The notes under the pieces were generated by a model. The model was not told the DNA's origin and did not search any database. It saw only the letters and a program-made list of their open reading frames with translations. From Victivallales bacterium (lineage in GTDB: Bacteria; Verrucomicrobiota; Lentisphaeria; Victivallales; JAUVCU01): a DNA stretch of 16,832 nucleotides. Positions 14,720 through 16,832 of the stretch are shown piece by piece. Where the stretch lies: the NCBI GenBank assembly GCA_029934175.1, contig JAOZMT010000011.1, positions 1 through 16,832 of the forward strand. Reading direction: 5' to 3'. The stretch's first letter is position 1; each line of letters begins with the position of its first letter. Made by a program: the position numbers and the translations under genes.

Positions 14720-15532
14720 TCAAGTTCCTTTTTGTAGGCGAGTTGCTAATTTTTCTGGTAAGCCAGCAGCTCTAATCTTTTCTTGAGTTGTAGCAATATC
14801 ATAAGGAAGTCTATACCTCACAATTCTTCTTGCTTCTGTATCATAAATTGCAAATGATGCACGAGGATCTCTATTTCTAGGTTGTCCAACACTTCCAACA
14901 TTGATCAAATATTTCCAACCAGGTTGAATATCAATAGACATAGAATCAGCTTCATTAGGATTTGATGGAACCATTCCTTCATGTCTTAAATATGCCCATT
15001 CTGGCACTTCTTCTATCATCTTATCTGAACGCATTGTAACAGGTTTTTTACAAAAAGCTATTGGAATATGTGAATGACCACAAAAGCAGAGTTGTGTGAA
15101 TTGATATGAAAAATTATCGGAAGCATGATGTGTATCGAAAACATAACCCCAAGAATCTGGAGAATCTAATGTTGCATGAACAATAGTTGTGTTAATTGCT
15201 GGAATACTAGTTCTTAAAGGTAATTTTGATAACCATTGTAACTGTTCCTCGCTAAGTTGCTCTCTTGTCCATAATACAGCATTTCTTGCATGAGGGTTAA
15301 AGCCTTCCATTTCATTATCTCCATTTGAGGCATATTCATCATGATTCCCTTTTACAATACCAACAACATCTAAACTTTTAAGTTTTTCTAAACAAGCTGA
15401 AGGCTCAGCATTATATCCGACAATATCTCCTAAACAAATATATTTTTCAACTCCAACTTCATAGCATTTACTCAAAATAGTGTTAAATGCCTCCATATTT
15501 GCGTGTAAATCACTCACAATTGCATATTTCAT
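14720..15532 (-). CDS. Metallophosphoesterase (YfcE/diadenosine-tetraphosphatase-like)
   Basis: A 270-residue calcineurin-like phosphoesterase. The metal-binding set is complete: SDLHAN (D8, H10), LGDIVGYNAEP (D36), KGNHDE (N63, H64), VHA (H119) and CGHSHIP (H153, H155). The GDIVGYNAEP and INVGSVGQPRNRDPRA blocks mark a subfamily of small bacterial phosphoesterases often annotated as YfcE-like or diadenosine-tetraphosphatase-like. The real substrate cannot be told from sequence. No signal peptide or membrane segment is present, so it is cytoplasmic. A strong AAGGGGGGAG ribosome binding site lies right before the ATG. It leads a tight run with the GT9, the exported protein and mtnA, separated from apt by 88 bases. 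Confidence 0.9.
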   Translation of the reverse strand: MKYAIVSDLHANMEAFNTILSKCYEVGVEKYICLGDIVGYNAEPSACLEKLKSLDVVGIVKGNHDEYASNGDNEMEGFNPHARNAVLWTREQLSEEQLQWLSKLPLRTSIPAINTTIVHATLDSPDSWGYVFDTHHASDNFSYQFTQLCFCGHSHIPIAFCKKPVTMRSDKMIEEVPEWAYLRHEGMVPSNPNEADSMSIDIQPGWKYLINVGSVGQPRNRDPRASFAIYDTEARRIVRYRLPYDIATTQEKIRAAGLPEKLATRLQKGT

Positions 15533-15620
15533 CTCTCCCCCCTTTAATTTTAAATTTTTTCTTTTAATAATACTAATAGCATAGTTTTAAGATTTTTCTA
15601 ATAGAATTCCAATTTTCTTG

Positions 15621-16142
15621 CTAATATTTTATTAAAGTGTTTATTTTATGACCTTTTAAATTAGATTTACCATCTAAAAATGCTAGTTCGATTAAAAATT
15701 CTATGGCTTCTATTTTTGCTCCTAAAGACTCTAATAAAACAACTGTTGCACCAACTGTTCCACCTGTTGCAAGTAAGTCATCAACAATTACAACTTTCTC
15801 ACCATTTTTTACAGCATCTGAATGAATTTCCAAGGTTGCTTCACCATATTCTAGGGAATATGATTGTTCAATTGTTGTATAAGGCAATTTGCCCTTCTTT
15901 CGAACAGGGATAAAGCCACATCCTAGTTCATAAGCCATTGCAGCTCCAAAAATAAAACCTCTCGATTCCACACCTACTATATAATCAGGTTTATTATTTT
16001 TATATTTTTCAATGAATAAATCAATAATTTCTTTAAAAATTGTATTATCTTTTAAAATTGGTGTTATATCCTTATAAATTATGCCTGGTTTTGGAAAATC
16101 TGGAATATCACGAATAGTCTTTTTTATATTTTCTATGCTCAT
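15621..16142 (-). CDS. apt: Adenine phosphoribosyltransferase
   Basis: A 173-residue cytoplasmic enzyme that makes AMP from adenine and PRPP in purine salvage. The family start is seen as IRDIPDFPKPGIIYKDITP (10-28), followed by VGVESRGFIFGAAMA (56-70) and RKKGKLPY (81-88). The PRPP-binding loop VVIVDDLLATGGT is at 117-129. Length is typical of Apt (170-185). AAGGAG lies about 6 bases before the ATG. It follows rnpB by 68 bases. Together with mtnA, five genes along on the same strand, it would recover both products of methylthioadenosine breakdown, adenine and methylthioribose-1-phosphate. Confidence 0.96.
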   Translation of the reverse strand: MSIENIKKTIRDIPDFPKPGIIYKDITPILKDNTIFKEIIDLFIEKYKNNKPDYIVGVESRGFIFGAAMAYELGCGFIPVRKKGKLPYTTIEQSYSLEYGEATLEIHSDAVKNGEKVVIVDDLLATGGTVGATVVLLESLGAKIEAIEFLIELAFLDGKSNLKGHKINTLIKY

Positions 16143-16203
16143 ATTAACTCCTTTTTATTAATTAAGTAAAACCCAAATTCGTAAAAAACTCACTGATTTA
16201 GGT

Positions 16204-16221
16204 AAAAAAAGATAATGGTAA
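16204..16221 (-). terminator. Possible 3' end of rnpB (P1 strand plus U-run)
   Basis: The 3' strand of the rnpB P1 helix (TTACCATTATC on the minus strand) is followed at once by seven T residues (16204-16210 as A on the + strand). This resembles an intrinsic end, although the P1 helix pairs with the far 5' end rather than with a nearby arm. Read-through into apt is possible. Confidence 0.4.
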
Positions 16222-16661
16222 CCGTAAGCCGGATTCTGTCATTTTGGTCTAATTTTACGAATAAAATAATGCCAAAACGGCAATCATCTATCTATGCGAC
16301 CAGAACCCGAAATTCCAACGCTGCGAGTAACAGCTCATTTTCTATTTGGTCTTGCTCCAGGAAGGGTTTGCCATGCGACAATGCTTACACAATTGCCCGG
16401 TGAGCTCTTACTTCACCATTTCACCCTTACTCTAAATCCAAAACCTGCAAATATAAAAGAATCTCAAAGCAATAGCTCTGAATCCAAAATCTGCAGATAT
16501 AAAAGAATCTCAGAGCGGTATATTTTCTGTTGCACTTTCCTTTCAACAAAATATAGTTTGTTGCATCCCATGTTTATGGGATTCCATACTCTTTGGAGTC
16601 CGGACTTTCCTCACATTAAACAAAAAATTGAATAACGCGCGACTGCCTCATTACCATTATC
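16211..16661 (-). ncRNA. rnpB: RNase P RNA, bacterial type A
   Basis: The catalytic RNA of ribonuclease P, which removes tRNA 5' leaders. The ends pair as P1: GATAATGGTAA at the 5' end (16661 downwards) and its perfect complement at 16211-16221. Hallmark blocks on the minus strand are GAGGAAAGUCCGGACUCC near 16618-16601, AGUGCAACAG, GUAAGGGUGAAAUGGUG, UAAGAGCUCACCG, GGAGCAAGACCAAAUAG, and ACAGAAUCCGGCUUA near the 3' end. The 451-base length is above the usual 350-400, mostly because the P12 region is duplicated (16430-16516). Any protein reading frames on the + strand here are accidental. It is preceded by a plausible promoter and followed by apt on the same strand. Confidence 0.97.
16430..16516 (-). 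repeat. Tandem duplication of the P12 hairpin in RNase P RNA
   Basis: Two 41-base units at 16430-16470 and 16476-16516 agree at 37 positions and start 46 bases apart. Each folds by itself: CUCUGA with UCAGAG at the base of the 16476-16516 unit, CUUUGA with UUUAGAG in the other, and an inner AUC-UGCA-GAU type tip. The differences keep pairing through G-U wobbles. They lie exactly between the conserved ACCGC and GUAAGGGUGAAA segments, where P12 belongs. Confidence 0.85.
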
Positions 16662-16669
16662 AAGTTAAT

Positions 16670-16697
16670 AATATATATCGTTATTTTTAAATTACAA
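16670..16697 (-). promoter_or_regulatory. Candidate sigma-70 promoter of rnpB
   Basis: On the minus strand TTGTAA (16697-16692) and TATATT (16675-16670) are separated by 16 bases. The predicted RNA 5' end (16661) comes after 8 further bases. The spacing and position fit a housekeeping promoter, but the region is so A+T-rich that chance matches are common. Confidence 0.55.
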
Positions 16698-16832
16698 GAG
16701 TATATTAATAATATTTATCATTTTAATACACCTTAAAAAACATATTTTTTGCTAATTGTGCAAAAAATATAAAAATTATAGTCTCTAAGCACACGAGTCA
16801 CGGATTTTATTATGAGACCATTTTAGGATTGT

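Noticed and set aside
16215..16635. Two overlapping plus-strand open frames of 62 and 113 codons
   Set aside because: They are antisense to the conserved RNase P RNA blocks; the RNA explains the sequence fully.

Overview
The window is strongly A+T-rich bacterial DNA. The organism is probably a Gram-negative, anaerobe-like bacterium: it has a heptosyltransferase-type GT9 enzyme, exported proteins with signal peptides and a bacterial type A RNase P RNA. Most housekeeping genes follow clear AAGGAG-type Shine-Dalgarno sequences, which argues against a typical Bacteroidota genome. The sigma factor, with a long charged N-terminus, and the overall style are compatible with the PVC group (Lentisphaerota or Kiritimatiellota-like). 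That placement is a low-confidence inference.

The window has two halves. The left part (about 1-7238) is accessory-looking and mainly on the + strand. It holds the 3' end of one copy, one intact copy, and a start-codon relic of a third copy of an AAA-ATPase-like/PD-(D/E)XK protein gene. A DUF2162-type membrane protein follows, then a very large CobN/HmuS-family chelatase with a predicted signal peptide and a C-terminal membrane anchor. The two are separated and bordered by dispersed palindromic repeats, and these repeats have become part of both coding sequences. After the chelatase comes a gene-poor stretch with what looks like a decayed transposase end on the - strand. DUF2162 plus CobN-like chelatase recalls the haem-processing hmuYRSTUV loci of anaerobes, but no HmuY, HmuR or ExbB-like gene is visible here.

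The right part (7239-16661) is a compact, all-minus-strand run. In the direction of transcription it reads rnpB, apt, a metallophosphoesterase, a GT9 glycosyltransferase, an exported protein of unknown function, mtnA, rpoD, a coiled-coil protein with a C-terminal membrane segment, rpsU (bS21), a strong terminator, then two tandem SPFH/band-7 membrane proteins. Spacing is tight within three sub-blocks: the phosphoesterase to mtnA, rpoD to rpsU, and the SPFH pair. MtnA and Apt together handle the two products of methylthioadenosine phosphorolysis (methylthioribose-1-phosphate and adenine). rpoD with rpsU recalls the macromolecular-synthesis operon, but in reversed order, with a coiled-coil gene between them and no dnaG.

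The observations most worth a second look are: the membrane-anchored chelatase, whose signal peptide is encoded by a dispersed inverted repeat; its His-rich insert and CCDHTC motif; the rnpB gene with a tandemly duplicated P12 hairpin; and the rearranged rpoD-rpsU cluster next to a paired SPFH system. No CRISPR array, tRNA, complete insertion sequence or clear defence island is visible.
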